Below are positions 44,429 through 53,569 of a stretch of 64,000 nucleotides of DNA, piece after piece. The stretch is from contig NZ_REEZ01000001.1 of the NCBI RefSeq assembly GCF_003990445.1, forward strand, positions 810,358 to 874,357, written 5' to 3'. Each line of letters starts with the position of its first letter. Within the stretch, counting starts at the first letter, position 1. The notes beneath the pieces are model-generated. The model saw nothing but the letters and a program-made list of their open reading frames with translations, ran no database searches and was not told the DNA's origin. The translations under genes were made by a program, and so were the position numbers. The DNA is from Pararhodobacter zhoushanensis. GTDB taxonomy: Bacteria; Pseudomonadota; Alphaproteobacteria; Rhodobacterales; Rhodobacteraceae.

Positions 44429-45007
44429 ATGCTGCGTTCGCTCTATGACTGGACCCTGTCGCTGGCGTCGCATCCGCGCGCGCTGTGGGCACTGGCTTTC
44501 GTCGCTTTCCTTGAAAGTTCGGTCTTTCCGATCCCGCCTGACGCGCTGATGATCCCGATGATCATCGCCATGCCGCGACGCGCCTTCACCATTGCTGCGG
44601 TCGCGACCATCGCCTCGGTTCTGGGGGGCTTGCTGGGCTATGCGATCGGCGCGCTGGCCTATGAACAGATCGGCCAGCCGATCCTTGCCTCGCTGGGCAA
44701 GGCCGACGCGATGATCGAGTTCAACCAGCGTTTCGCCGATCTCAGCTTCTGGCCGGTACTGATCGCCGGGCTGACGCCCTTCCCCTACAAGGTGATCACC
44801 ATCATGTCGGGCTGGACCGGCCTGCCGCTGGGGACCTTTATCATCACCTCGATTGTTGCGCGGGCGGGCCGGTTTTTCCTCGTCGCCGGGCTGCTCTATT
44901 ACTTCGGCGCACCCATTCGTGACTTCATCGAGAAGCGTCTGGGCTTGATGACCGTGATCTTCGTCGTACTACTGATCGGCGGTTTCATGGCTGTGAGGTA
45001 TCTGTGA
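44429..45007 (+). CDS. YqaA/DedA family inner membrane protein
   Basis: 192 residues with about five membrane segments. FVAFLESSVFPIPPDALMIP (about 25-44) is the conserved DedA/SNARE-associated E-x3-PxP motif, and the later GLTPFPYKVITIMSGWTG and RAGRFFLVAGLLYYFG match the YqaA branch. DedA proteins act in membrane lipid or proton-dependent homeostasis, and some are C55-P or phospholipid flippases. ATG 44429 is chosen because upstream in-frame codons run through tRNA-Leu. It overlaps dsbB by 4 bases (GTGA), so translation is coupled. Confidence 0.9.
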   Translation: MLRSLYDWTLSLASHPRALWALAFVAFLESSVFPIPPDALMIPMIIAMPRRAFTIAAVATIASVLGGLLGYAIGALAYEQIGQPILASLGKADAMIEFNQRFADLSFWPVLIAGLTPFPYKVITIMSGWTGLPLGTFIITSIVARAGRFFLVAGLLYYFGAPIRDFIEKRLGLMTVIFVVLLIGGFMAVRYL

Positions 45008-45468
45008 GAGACTGGGCTCTGGCATCCCTGGCGGGACTTGGTTCAGCAGCGCTGCTCGGCGGCGCGCTGTTTTTTCAATACGTTGTGGGCCTCGCCCCCT
45101 GCGAGCTGTGCATTTTGCAGCGCTGGCCGCATCTGGTCGCCTTCATCATCGGGCTGATCGTCTGGTTCGTCCCCTCGGTCTGGCTGATGGGTCTGGGCGC
45201 GCTGTCCGCGGCCACCGCGGGCGGTCTGGGCGTTTACCACACCGGCGTCGAGCGCGGCTGGTGGGAAGGCCCGACCCATTGCTCGGGCGGCGGGGATATC
45301 AGCGCGCTGACGCCCCAGCAACTGCTGGATCAGGTGATGGCCGCCCCGGTTGTGCGCTGCACCGACGTTGCGTGGGAAATGCTGGGCCTGTCGATGGCCA
45401 GCTGGAACGCGATCTTTTCCTTTGGGCTGGTCGGCGTCTGGCTGATCGCCATGCGCCGCCGCGCCTGA
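45004..45468 (+). CDS. dsbB: Disulfide bond formation protein B
   Basis: 154 residues, four membrane helices. The catalytic quinone-proximal pair is in LAPCELCILQRWPH (about 32-36), the second pair in HCSGGGDIS and VVRCTDVAW (about 97 and 121). DsbB reoxidises DsbA and passes electrons to ubiquinone. It begins with GTG inside the YqaA stop (GTGA at 45004). Short DsbB proteins of this size are normal in alphaproteobacteria. Its stop abuts that of the convergent GNAT gene. Confidence 0.93.
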   Translation: MRDWALASLAGLGSAALLGGALFFQYVVGLAPCELCILQRWPHLVAFIIGLIVWFVPSVWLMGLGALSAATAGGLGVYHTGVERGWWEGPTHCSGGGDISALTPQQLLDQVMAAPVVRCTDVAWEMLGLSMASWNAIFSFGLVGVWLIAMRRRA

Positions 45469-46164
45469 TCACCCTACAAGCGGATCTGTCGCGGCCAGAA
45501 CGGGCCGCGTCAGGTCCATCAGCCGTTGCCGCTGCTGGCCGTCCGCGTCAAAATTCGCCGGATCGAGCCAGATCTCGAACGCCGCTTTCAGCGCCGGCCA
45601 TTCCAGATCGATCGCCGCATACCACGCGGTATCCCGGTTGCCGCCCTTGACCACGCCCGCCTGCCGGAAGACGCCCTCAAAGCTCATCCCGAGCCGCTGC
45701 GCTGCCCGGCGCGAGGGCATATTGGCCGCGTGGCACTTCCATTCGAACCGCCGGTAGCCCGCCTCAAAGCTCCACTCCATCAGCCGGTAGACTGCCTCGG
45801 TCGATTCGCGCGTGCGCTGGAGCCGGGGGGCGAAGGTCAGCCAGCCCGCCTCGGCCGAACCGGCCCGCGGATCGATGCGCATCAGGCTGAGCGTCCCGCC
45901 GAGCCGCCCGTCCCCCATGCGGATCGCGTAATGCAACGGGTCCCAGCCTAGTCGCGCCCCGTCCAGCCACGCGGTATAGGCGGCCAGATCCTTGTGCGGA
46001 CCGCTGGGCAGATAGTCCCACATCCCGCCGCTGGCATCCTCGGCGTAAGCGTCGAAGAGATCGGCGGCGTGTTCGCGGCCCAACGGTTCAAGCGTCACAT
46101 AGCGCCCGGTGATCGCGGTACGGCTGGGCAGTTGTGGCGGGGTCCAGTCTGACAGGTCGGTCAT
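45469..46164 (-). CDS. GNAT family N-acetyltransferase (RimJ/RimL-like)
   Basis: 231 residues from ATG 46164. GRYVTLEPLGREHAADLFDA starts the domain. HYAIRMGDGRLGGTLSLMRI and the RTRESTEAVYRLMEWSFEAG then RFEWKCHAANMPSRRAAQRLGM segments correspond to the acetyl-CoA-binding and RimJ/RimL-type C-terminal parts (SxxAxxRLGM), followed by FEGVFRQAGVVKGGNRDTAW. Such enzymes acetylate N-termini of ribosomal proteins or small amines; the substrate is unknown. The gene has no close operon partner. Confidence 0.88.
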   Translation of the reverse strand: MTDLSDWTPPQLPSRTAITGRYVTLEPLGREHAADLFDAYAEDASGGMWDYLPSGPHKDLAAYTAWLDGARLGWDPLHYAIRMGDGRLGGTLSLMRIDPRAGSAEAGWLTFAPRLQRTRESTEAVYRLMEWSFEAGYRRFEWKCHAANMPSRRAAQRLGMSFEGVFRQAGVVKGGNRDTAWYAAIDLEWPALKAAFEIWLDPANFDADGQQRQRLMDLTRPVLAATDPLVG

Positions 46165-46232
46165 GGCGATGCTCCGGGCTTTGTGCGCCCATCCTATCCA
46201 GCGCGCGCGCCGCGTCACGCGAAAACGCGAAC

Positions 46233-46261
46233 GGGGGCGCAGGCCCTTTGGCCGCGCCCCC
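46233..46261 (-). terminator. Terminator-like hairpin after aspS
   Basis: GGGGGCGC(A)GGCC pairs with GGCCGCGCCCCC around a CTTT loop, a 12-bp stem with one bulged A. On the minus strand the T-run (TTTT) is delayed by several bases. Located 23 bases past the aspS stop. Confidence 0.6.
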
Positions 46262-46284
46262 GCTCGCTCGGCCCAGAGGCCGGA

Positions 46285-48060
46285 TCAGTCTTTCGGCACC
46301 ACGCGCAGGCGCAGTTCGCGCAGCTGCTCGTTGGTCGGGTCCGAGGGCGCGTTCATCATCAGATCTTCGGCGCGCTGGTTCATCGGGAACATGATGACCT
46401 CGCGGATGTTGGCGGTGTCGGCCAGCAGCATGACGATCCGGTCGATGCCCGCAGCACAACCGCCGTGCGGCGGCGCGCCGTATTTGAACGCCTTGACCAT
46501 GCCGCCGAAACGCTTCTCGACCTCTGATGCCGGATAGCCCGCCAGCTCGAACGCCTTGAACATGATCTCCGGCTTGTGGTTGCGGATCGCGCCCGAGACC
46601 AGCTCGTACCCGTTGCAGGCAAGGTCATACTGATAGCCCAGCACGTCCAGCGGATCGCCTTGCAGCGCCTCCATCCCGCCTTGCGGCATCGAGAACGGGT
46701 TGTGGCTGAAGTCGATCTTGCCCTCGTCGTCCTTCTCGTACATCGGGAAATCGACGATCCACGCGAAGCGGAAGGTGTCGGTTTCCGTCAGACCCAGCTC
46801 GCGCCCGATCTCGTTGCGCGCCCGGCCCGCGACGGCCTCGAACTGCTCGGGCTTGCCGCCGAGGAAGAAGGCAGCATCCCCTTCGCCCAGACCCAACTGC
46901 ACGCGGATCGCTTCGGTGCGCTCAGGCCCGATGTTCTTGGCCAAGGGGCCCGCCGCCTCGGTCTCGCCGTTCTCACCCTTGCGCCACAGGATATAGCCCA
47001 TGCCGGGCAGCCCCTGCTGTTGGGCAAAGGCGTTCATCCGGTCGCAGAATTTGCGCGAACCGCCAGTTGGCGCGGGGATTGCGCGGATCTGGGTGCCTTC
47101 GTTTTCCAGCAGCTTGGCGAAGATCGCAAAGCCGGAACCGGCGAAATGCTCGGACACGACCTGCATCTTGATCGGGTTGCGCAGGTCGGGCTTGTCCGAG
47201 CCGTACCACAGCAACGAATCCTTGTAGGCGATCAGCGGCCAGTCGGTATCGACCTTCTTGCCTTGCCCAAATTCCTCGAACACGCCCTGAATCACCGGCT
47301 GCACGGCGTTGAACACGTCCTGCTGCTCGACAAAGCTCATCTCGACGTCGAGCTGGTAGAAGTCGGTGGGCGAGCGGTCAGCGCGCGGGTCTTCGTCGCG
47401 GAAGCAGGGCGCGATCTGGAAGTATTTGTCGAAGCCCGACACCATGATCAGCTGCTTGAACTGCTGCGGGGCCTGCGGCAGGGCATAGAACTTGCCCGGA
47501 TGCAGGCGCGACGGCACCAGAAAGTCGCGCGCGCCTTCGGGGCTCGACGCGGTGATGATCGGGGTCTGGAACTCGTTGAAGCCGATGTCCCACATGCGGT
47601 TGCGGATCGAGCGCACCACGTTCGAACGCAACATTATATTGTTGTGCAACCCTTCGCGGCGCAGGTCGAGGAAGCGGTAGGTCAGGCGGGTTTCTTCGGG
47701 GTAATCCGGCTCGCCGAAAACCGGCAGCGGCAGATCGCCCGCTTCGCCCAGAATGCGCATCTCACGCACATAGACTTCAATGCCACCCGTCGGGATCTTG
47801 GCGTTGACCAGCGACGCGTCGCGCGCCTTGACCGTGCCGTCGATCGAGATGACCCATTCCGAACGCACCTTTTCCAGCGCTGCAAAGGCCGGGCTGTCGC
47901 TGTCGGCGATCAGCTGCGTGATGCCGTAATGGTCGCGCAGGTCGATGAACAGCACGCCACCGTGGTCGCGCACGCGGTGCACCCACCCCGCGAGGCGAAC
48001 GGTATCGCCGACATGCGCAGTGTTCAGATCGGCGCAAGTATGGTTGCGATAGGCGTGCAT
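46285..48060 (-). CDS. aspS: Aspartyl-tRNA synthetase
   Basis: 591 residues, class II synthetase of the bacterial type. The N-terminal OB-fold anticodon domain is [23 protein letters not shown] (split here at about 23-45). Motif 2 is [21 protein letters not shown] (about 217-236), with a bacterial GAD insertion in the middle, and motif 3 is [20 protein letters not shown] (about 530-550). ATG 48060 is the N-terminus conserved in the family ([12 protein letters not shown]). Alphaproteobacterial AspRS often also charges tRNA-Asn when gatCAB is present; the sequence does not settle that. It follows the ATPase gene on the same strand after 77 bases. Confidence 0.96.
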   Translation of the reverse strand: MHAYRNHTCADLNTAHVGDTVRLAGWVHRVRDHGGVLFIDLRDHYGITQLIADSDSPAFAALEKVRSEWVISIDGTVKARDASLVNAKIPTGGIEVYVREMRILGEAGDLPLPVFGEPDYPEETRLTYRFLDLRREGLHNNIMLRSNVVRSIRNRMWDIGFNEFQTPIITASSPEGARDFLVPSRLHPGKFYALPQAPQQFKQLIMVSGFDKYFQIAPCFRDEDPRADRSPTDFYQLDVEMSFVEQQDVFNAVQPVIQGVFEEFGQGKKVDTDWPLIAYKDSLLWYGSDKPDLRNPIKMQVVSEHFAGSGFAIFAKLLENEGTQIRAIPAPTGGSRKFCDRMNAFAQQQGLPGMGYILWRKGENGETEAAGPLAKNIGPERTEAIRVQLGLGEGDAAFFLGGKPEQFEAVAGRARNEIGRELGLTETDTFRFAWIVDFPMYEKDDEGKIDFSHNPFSMPQGGMEALQGDPLDVLGYQYDLACNGYELVSGAIRNHKPEIMFKAFELAGYPASEVEKRFGGMVKAFKYGAPPHGGCAAGIDRIVMLLADTANIREVIMFPMNQRAEDLMMNAPSDPTNEQLRELRLRVVPKD

Positions 48061-48137
48061 CACGGACTCCGGGTCAAGGCAATTGGACTGCCCGGATACA
48101 CAGTGTCGGGCGTTGGAAGTCAAGCCCGAGGGCGTCT

Positions 48138-48983
48138 TCAGGCCTGCGGCGGCGGGCTGGCACCAAAGAACACGCCGTCGTCGAGCACTTGCGCCACGGT
48201 CTCGCGCTTCACCATTGGCTGCTGGCCGGCATAGGCATAGGTCAGCGCCAGATCGCACAGCTGGTTGATCAGCCGTGGCACGCCGTCGGTTGCCTGATGG
48301 ATCAGCTCGGCGGCCTGACGTGAAAAGATGTTGGGATTGCCCCCGGCATGCCGGATACGCGAGGCGATATAGCCCCCCGTCGAAGCGGCATCGAGCCGTG
48401 GCAGATGATAGCTGGCCGCGACCCGCTGGGCGAATTGCACCAGATCCGGGCGACGCACCATCGCGCGCAGCTCAGGCTGCCCGACCAGCAGCAGTTGCAG
48501 CACCTCGTCGCGGCCTGCGTTGATGTTGGTGAGCATGCGCAGGTCTTCCAGCGCGTCGCGGTTGAGGTTCTGCGCTTCGTCGATGACCAAGAGCACGCGG
48601 TTGCCCGCGTCGTGCTCGGCCAGCAGGAAATCCTGAATCACCCCAAAGGGATCGCCGTCGCCCCCCTTGGGCGCGCTCAGACCCAGCGCCGCACAGACCC
48701 GCCGCATCACGTCATTCACGCCGGGCCGCGCATTCGAGATCATGCCAATCGTGACCGCATCGTCCAGACTGTCGATGAAATGATGCAAGAGCGTCGTCTT
48801 GCCCGCCCCGATCTCGCCGGTCAGCAGCGTGATGGGCGCGCGGGTCGACAGGCCGTAGTCCAGCATCGCATAGGCACCCCGGTGTTCGGGCGACCAGAAC
48901 AGATACTCGGGATCAGGGGCCAGCGCGAAGGGTCTCTCGCGCAGCCCGAAATGATCGAGATAAAAGTTCAATGCCTGTGCCAT
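48138..48983 (-). CDS. ExeA-like AAA ATPase
   Basis: 281 residues. [20 protein letters not shown] then [20 protein letters not shown] is the typical start of GspA/ExeA and exosortase-linked EPS ATPases. Walker A is [17 protein letters not shown] (about 53-69), Walker [12 protein letters not shown] (about 131-141), sensor region [12 protein letters not shown]. Unlike ExeA it ends soon after the AAA+ lid, with no peptidoglycan-binding extension. Such ATPases serve secretion or polysaccharide export. It is divergent, across 486 bases, from a sugar transferase gene, which favours an exopolysaccharide role. Confidence 0.88.
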   Translation of the reverse strand: MAQALNFYLDHFGLRERPFALAPDPEYLFWSPEHRGAYAMLDYGLSTRAPITLLTGEIGAGKTTLLHHFIDSLDDAVTIGMISNARPGVNDVMRRVCAALGLSAPKGGDGDPFGVIQDFLLAEHDAGNRVLLVIDEAQNLNRDALEDLRMLTNINAGRDEVLQLLLVGQPELRAMVRRPDLVQFAQRVAASYHLPRLDAASTGGYIASRIRHAGGNPNIFSRQAAELIHQATDGVPRLINQLCDLALTYAYAGQQPMVKRETVAQVLDDGVFFGASPPPQA

Positions 48984-49469
48984 GCCCGGTCCGGTTATTC
49001 CTGCGCCCCGTCCCTGACAACAGGGCGCGGCGTTCTGCGAAGGGGATATAGGGCAAGTTTGTCACCAATACCAAATTCTCGCGGCGCTTTCGGGGCACGA
49101 AGGCGACCGGCCGACGGGCAAAGTGATTCGTCACACCCACATCCCTTGGTTGCATCGTCACTTTCTGCACCCGCATTGGTCCGTGCGCCTCACCCCAGCA
49201 TGCGCGGTGCCTGCGGACCTGACGTTGCGGAACCGTTGCCAAATTTGAGACGATTCTCGCATTTTTTCACGTTCTTTGCACCCAGCAATGCAGTATGACA
49301 CGCGGCGCAGCGATGCCCGTTTGGAAACAAACAGTTTACCGACGAAATAAGGCAAAATCGCCGCAATTTGTTTTTTTCATGACCCAAAAAGGGTTAATCA
49401 CGTCACGAGTACGCCGGACGATGCCTGGGGGGGTGTCAATCGGCCCCAACGATTTTCGAGTGCTGCCGA
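48984..49469. other. Long divergent intergenic region upstream of the sugar transferase
   Basis: 486 bases with no convincing gene. The right half (about 49240-49420) is markedly AT-rich relative to the surroundings (TTTGGAAACAAACAGTTT, AATTTGTTTTTTTCATGACC) and includes the small palindrome ACCCAAAAAGGGT near 49385. The layout fits a regulated promoter region for divergent polysaccharide genes, or a hidden small RNA. No known RNA family is recognised. Confidence 0.4.
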
Positions 49470-50237
49470 ATGACCCTGCATTATCGCTCGCTCCCCGATG
49501 TTACCGGGGTCGATCTCGGACCGGTACACGCCTCGAGTGTTCTGGAGCCGTGGAAAAGTGGTTTTCCCGCTTACGCTCTGATTCCGCTGCCTGCTCTGCA
49601 TCCGTCCGACATCCTGCCCAAACTGGGCTCGGACTATGCGGTCTATGGCAAGCGGGTGCTGGATGTGGTTCTGGCCAGCATTGCCCTGATTCTGTCGGCC
49701 CCCTTGCTGGTGCTGCTGGCCGCTGCGCTCTGGCTTGAAAGCGGCAACCCCTTCTACACGCAAGAGCGACTGGGCCTGAACGGCCAACGCTTCCGCATGT
49801 TCAAACTGCGCACCATGGTGCCCGGCGCGGCACAGCGGTTGAACGAGTTTCTGGACCGCGACCCCGCGCTGCGCGTCGAGTGGGAGCTGACGCAAAAGCT
49901 CAAGCGCGACCCGCGCATCACGCCAATCGGGCGCTTGCTGCGCAAAACCTCGATGGACGAGCTGCCGCAGATCTTCAACGTCCTGCGCGGCGACATGAGC
50001 CTGGTCGGCCCGCGTCCGATGCTGCCCGAGCAGATGCCGCTCTATCTGAACCCGCCCGCCTATCTGGGCCTGCGCCCCGGCATCACCGGGTTGTGGCAAG
50101 TGACCGCGCGCAATGAGGAAAGCTTCGATCTGCGCGCGATCATCGACCTGCGGTATGCGCAACGGCTGTCATTTATGGGCGACCTCAGGATCATCGGCGC
50201 AACCTTCGGTTCCGTGCTGTTCGCCACCGGATACTGA
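49470..50237 (+). CDS. Sugar transferase (undecaprenyl-phosphate sugar phosphotransferase)
   Basis: 255 residues. After a 60-residue N-terminal extension there is one membrane re-entrant helix (about 67-90, VLDVVLASIALILSAPLLVL) and the bacterial sugar transferase core: YTQERLGLNGQRFRMFKLRTM (split over about 105-126), ITPIGRLLRKTSMDELPQIF, NVLRGDMSLVGPRPMLPEQ, and GLRPGITGLWQVTARN. It transfers a sugar-1-phosphate to undecaprenyl phosphate, the first committed step in polysaccharide assembly. It lacks the extra four-helix domain of WbaP, so it is the small monotopic type. No other polysaccharide genes follow. Confidence 0.92.
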   Translation: MTLHYRSLPDVTGVDLGPVHASSVLEPWKSGFPAYALIPLPALHPSDILPKLGSDYAVYGKRVLDVVLASIALILSAPLLVLLAAALWLESGNPFYTQERLGLNGQRFRMFKLRTMVPGAAQRLNEFLDRDPALRVEWELTQKLKRDPRITPIGRLLRKTSMDELPQIFNVLRGDMSLVGPRPMLPEQMPLYLNPPAYLGLRPGITGLWQVTARNEESFDLRAIIDLRYAQRLSFMGDLRIIGATFGSVLFATGY

Positions 50238-50287
50238 GCGCGACCTTCGCCCTTGCGAAGCCGCCGCCCCGCTGCCATGCCTGTCGC

Positions 50288-50956
50288 ATGAACACGAACT
50301 TCACCCCTCCCGTTGCCCGTCACGCCCCGGTTCTGCTGGCTATCGTCGGCCTCTGCGCCCTGCTTGAGACGGTTTTCACGCTGGCCGACACGCCCTTTGC
50401 CGACTTCAGCGTGCTGCGCCGCACCGCGATGGTTTACGGCGCCTTCTGGCCCGGCCTGCTGGGCGGCTGGGACGAGGTTTTCCCCGGCCAGCGCTTCACC
50501 ATGTTCCTCAGCCACGCCTTCCTGCATGGCGGCTTCTTGCACATGGCCTTCAATATGCTGATCCTGCTGGGGCTGGGCCGTGAAGCGGTTCTGCGGCTGG
50601 GTCAGGGCGGCGTGTTGCTGCTTTTCGTGCTCAGCGCTATCGGTGGCGGGGCGGTTTATGGCCTGCTCAGCACCTCGGATGCACCGATGCTGGGTGCCTC
50701 GGGTGCCGTGTTCGGCTTCTTTGGTGCGTCCGTCTACTGGGACATTCAGGCCCGCCGCGCGCGCGGTCTCTCGATCGAGCAACCGATCCGGCTGACCCTT
50801 GGTCTGGTGGTGATGAACGTCATTCTTTGGGCGCTTGTTGGCGGAATGCTCGCCTGGCAGGCACATCTTGGCGGTTTTATCACCGGAGCGCTGCTGGCCC
50901 GTGTTGTCACCCCGACACCGGGTCATCGCCACAGGGTGCGCAGCGGAACCCGTTGA
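50288..50956 (+). CDS. Rhomboid family intramembrane serine protease
   Basis: 222 residues with six or so membrane segments. The catalytic serine lies in MLGASGAVFGFFGASV (GxSG, about 138) and the histidine in AWQAHLGGFITGALLA (about 195), with the structural HAFLHGGFLHMAFNMLILLG motif (HxxxxHxxxN) at about 76-95. Rhomboids cleave membrane proteins within the bilayer. It begins 50 bases after the sugar transferase on the same strand. The short Arg/His-rich tail is cytosolic. Confidence 0.93.
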   Translation: MNTNFTPPVARHAPVLLAIVGLCALLETVFTLADTPFADFSVLRRTAMVYGAFWPGLLGGWDEVFPGQRFTMFLSHAFLHGGFLHMAFNMLILLGLGREAVLRLGQGGVLLLFVLSAIGGGAVYGLLSTSDAPMLGASGAVFGFFGASVYWDIQARRARGLSIEQPIRLTLGLVVMNVILWALVGGMLAWQAHLGGFITGALLARVVTPTPGHRHRVRSGTR

Positions 50957-51037
50957 CAGGACCGCCAATCCGTCATTGCATTCGATCCTGAAATACGCCC
51001 TATTGGCTGAATATGATCAAATGATGACGGAGATGCC

Positions 51038-51862
51038 TTGACCACCGCCGCCACCGCCTCGTCTGCCCCCGCCGCTCCGATCTCACCCTCGGCTCCTGTG
51101 CCAGTGATCGAAATCCGGGGGCTGCACAAAGCTTACGGCCATCTCGAGGTGCTTAAGGGCGTCGACGTCAAGGCGCTGCCGGGTCAGGTCATCTCGTTGA
51201 TCGGCTCGTCCGGTTCGGGCAAATCCACCCTTTTGCGCTGCTCGAACCTGCTGGAAGACAGCCAGCGCGGCGAGATCCTGTTCGAGGGCGAAGCCGTGCA
51301 CTGGCGCGGCGACGGGCTGGGCCGCCACCCCGCCGACCGCGCACAGGTCGCCCGGATCCGCACCAACCTGTCGATGGTGTTCCAGAACTTTAACCTGTGG
51401 TCGCATATGACGGTTCTGCAGAACGTAATGGAGGCCCCGCTCACCGTGCTCAAACAAGACCGCGCCACGGTCGAGGCGCGCGCCCGCGCGCTGCTCGACA
51501 AGGTCGGCATCGGCGACAAATGCGACGTCTACCCGGCGCAGATGTCGGGCGGCCAGCAACAGCGCGCCGCGATCGCCCGCGCTCTGTGCATGGAACCGCG
51601 CGCGCTTCTGTTCGATGAGCCGACCTCGGCGCTGGACCCCGAGCTTGAGCAAGAGGTTGTCCGCGTCATCAAAGCGCTGGCCGATGAGGGCCGCACGATG
51701 CTGATCGTGACGCATGACATGCGGCTGGCAGCAGATGTGTCGGATCACGTCATCTTTCTGCATCAGGGCCTGATCGAAGAAGAAGGCGCGCCCGCAACCT
51801 TGTTTGGCGCGCCGAAGTCTACACGCCTGCAACAATTCCTCAGCGCCGGTCACTCGGCCTGA
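51038..51862 (+). CDS. Polar amino acid ABC transporter, ATP-binding protein
   Basis: 274 residues of the HisP/GlnQ type. After a 20-residue Ala/Pro/Ser-rich leader: Walker A GSSGSGKSTLLRCSNLLED (about 57-75), Q-loop SMVFQNFNLWSHMTVL, signature MSGGQQQRAAIARALCMEP, Walker B LLFDEPTSALDPEL, and THDM switch. It energises the uptake system encoded in the next three genes. The start is TTG at 51038 with CGGAG just upstream. An ATG-rich six-codon frame (ATGATGACGGAGATGCC, stop TGA) ends one base inside that start (TTGA), so coupled initiation is possible. First gene of a seven-gene unit ending at 57837. Confidence 0.9.
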   Translation: MTTAATASSAPAAPISPSAPVPVIEIRGLHKAYGHLEVLKGVDVKALPGQVISLIGSSGSGKSTLLRCSNLLEDSQRGEILFEGEAVHWRGDGLGRHPADRAQVARIRTNLSMVFQNFNLWSHMTVLQNVMEAPLTVLKQDRATVEARARALLDKVGIGDKCDVYPAQMSGGQQQRAAIARALCMEPRALLFDEPTSALDPELEQEVVRVIKALADEGRTMLIVTHDMRLAADVSDHVIFLHQGLIEEEGAPATLFGAPKSTRLQQFLSAGHSA

Positions 51863-51899
51863 GGCAATAAGAACCCAAGTCCAACAAAGGGAAACTCCC

Positions 51900-52634
51900 A
51901 TGAAAAAACTTGTTCTTTCCGCTGCCCTTCTCGCGCTTGGCTCGTCCACCGCGATGGCCCAGACCGTGACCCGTCTTGGCACCGAGGGCGCCTACCCTCC
52001 GTATAACTACCTTGACGAATCCAACCAGCTGGTCGGGTTCGAGATCGATCTGGGCAATGAACTGTGCGCCCGCGCCCAGCTGACCTGCGAGTGGGTGCAA
52101 AACGACTGGGACTCGATCATCCCGAACCTGGTTGGCGGCAACTATGACGTCATCATGGCCGGCATGAACGCAACCGAGGCCCGCGCCGAGGTCATCGCCT
52201 TCAGCCAGGCCTACAAGCTGCCCGACCCGTCCGCCTATATGGCGCTGGCTGGCACCGATATGTCAGTGATGGAAGATGGCGTCATCGCCGCGCAGTCGAA
52301 CACGATGCAGGCCAGCATGGTTTCCGATACCTCGGCCACGCTGATCGAATTCCCGACCGCCGATGAAACCATCGCCGCCGTGCGCAACGGCACCGCCGAT
52401 GCGGTTCTGGCTGACCGCGACTTTCTGGTCACCTATGTCGAGGAATCGAACGGCGAGCTGGAATTCCTGGCCAACGTGACCCCTCCGGGTGCCGGCGTGT
52501 CGATCGGACTGCGTCAGTCCGACACCGAGCTGCGCGCCACTTTTGATGCGGCGATCGATTCGATGAAAGCCGACGGTTCGCTGAACGCCCTGCTGGTGCA
52601 GTGGTTCGGCGACGAGGTCGATGTCTTCGAATGA
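51900..52634 (+). CDS. Polar amino acid ABC transporter, periplasmic substrate-binding protein
   Basis: 244 residues, signal peptide KKLVLSAALLALGSSTAMA. The fold is the type II (SBP_bac_3) family: TRLGTEGAYPPYNYLDESNQ, LVGFEIDLGNELCARAQLTC, WDSIIPNLVGGNYDVIMAGM, then RNGTADAVLADRDFLV and GAGVSIGLRQSD. These positions resemble the lysine/arginine/ornithine and octopine/nopaline group. The usual ligand-anchoring Arg in NATEARAEVI (R-A-E) is present, which supports binding of an alpha-carboxylate. A strong hairpin follows the stop and probably stabilises this message. Confidence 0.92.
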   Translation: MKKLVLSAALLALGSSTAMAQTVTRLGTEGAYPPYNYLDESNQLVGFEIDLGNELCARAQLTCEWVQNDWDSIIPNLVGGNYDVIMAGMNATEARAEVIAFSQAYKLPDPSAYMALAGTDMSVMEDGVIAAQSNTMQASMVSDTSATLIEFPTADETIAAVRNGTADAVLADRDFLVTYVEESNGELEFLANVTPPGAGVSIGLRQSDTELRATFDAAIDSMKADGSLNALLVQWFGDEVDVFE

Positions 52635-52645
52635 TCTGACAATCC

Positions 52646-52672
52646 GGCCCCCTGATTCTGCATCGGGGGGCC
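52646..52672 (+). other. Intercistronic hairpin between binding-protein and permease genes
   Basis: An 11-bp stem (GGCCCCCTGAT with ATCGGGGGGCC, one G-T pair, 5-base loop) without a T-run lies 11 bases after the binding-protein stop and 15 bases before the permease ATG. Such hairpins typically protect the upstream message from 3' decay, so that binding protein exceeds permease. Confidence 0.6.
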
Positions 52673-52687
52673 AACCCCCGGTGTCGC

Positions 52688-53569
52688 ATGTTCGCGTTTT
52701 GCTCAGACCCTGCCACCCTGCCTCAATGGCAATGGATGGCCTGCTACCTGACCACCGGCTCGCATTTCGCGTTGTATCGGTCGGTTCTGGTGGTGCTCCT
52801 CTTGCTGGCACTGGCCGCCCCTCTGGCGTTGGGCATGGGTTTTCTCGGCGCTCTTGCCGTGCGCTCGGGCAATCTGCTGCTCAAAAGCATCGGCACGATC
52901 TATGTGTCGATGGTGCGCGGTGTGCCCGACATCATCTTTTTCCTCTTCGTCCCCTTCGCGATTGACCAAGGCGTTGAATACGCCCGCCACCGTATTTTGT
53001 GCCCCGACTGGGACCAACCTGTGCGGCAGGGCAATGATTTCATCGTTTGCGCGGCTGCCAAGATGCCTCTGGCGACCGATCCGCTCTGGGTTCACAACGT
53101 CTGGGGTTTCTCGCTGGCGCTGTTTGCCTTTGCGCTGGTGTTCGGCGCTTTCGCCGCCAACACGCTGAACGGCGCGATGAATGCCGTACCCCGCGCGCAG
53201 CTCGAGACGGGCGAGGCTTACGGCATGACCCGCCGCCAGACCTTCCGCCGCATCCTGTTGCCGCAAATGTGGGTCTACGCCCTGCCCGGCCTGTCGAACC
53301 TGTGGATGATCCTGACCAAGGCGACGCCGCTGCTGTTCTTGCTGGGCATTCAGGACGTTGTGTTCTGGGCGCGCGAGCTGGGCGGACAGAAGACCGGCCA
53401 TTACGAATACACCCACCCCGATTGGCGCGTGTGGTACTTCCTTGGGGTGCTGGTGTTTTACCTCACGCTGACATGGGTCAGCCAGCGCGGCTTTGACCGG
53501 CTGATGCGCAAGCTCAACCACGGGCAGGCCACCGCAGGCGGTGAAGCCCAGCGAAAGGCTGCGATATGA
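52688..53569 (+). CDS. Polar amino acid ABC transporter, permease 1
   Basis: 293 residues of the HisQ/M family. MVRGVPDIIFFLFVPFAIDQ and the EAA loop ETGEAYGMTRRQTFRRILLPQ (split at about 173-193, contact site for the ATPase) are typical. It is longer than HisQ (about 230): the loop between helices 2 and 3 (about 95-140) is enlarged, predicted periplasmic, and contains two Cys (about 105 and 121). The end overlaps the next permease start by 4 bases (ATGA). Confidence 0.9.
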   Translation: MFAFCSDPATLPQWQWMACYLTTGSHFALYRSVLVVLLLLALAAPLALGMGFLGALAVRSGNLLLKSIGTIYVSMVRGVPDIIFFLFVPFAIDQGVEYARHRILCPDWDQPVRQGNDFIVCAAAKMPLATDPLWVHNVWGFSLALFAFALVFGAFAANTLNGAMNAVPRAQLETGEAYGMTRRQTFRRILLPQMWVYALPGLSNLWMILTKATPLLFLLGIQDVVFWARELGGQKTGHYEYTHPDWRVWYFLGVLVFYLTLTWVSQRGFDRLMRKLNHGQATAGGEAQRKAAI

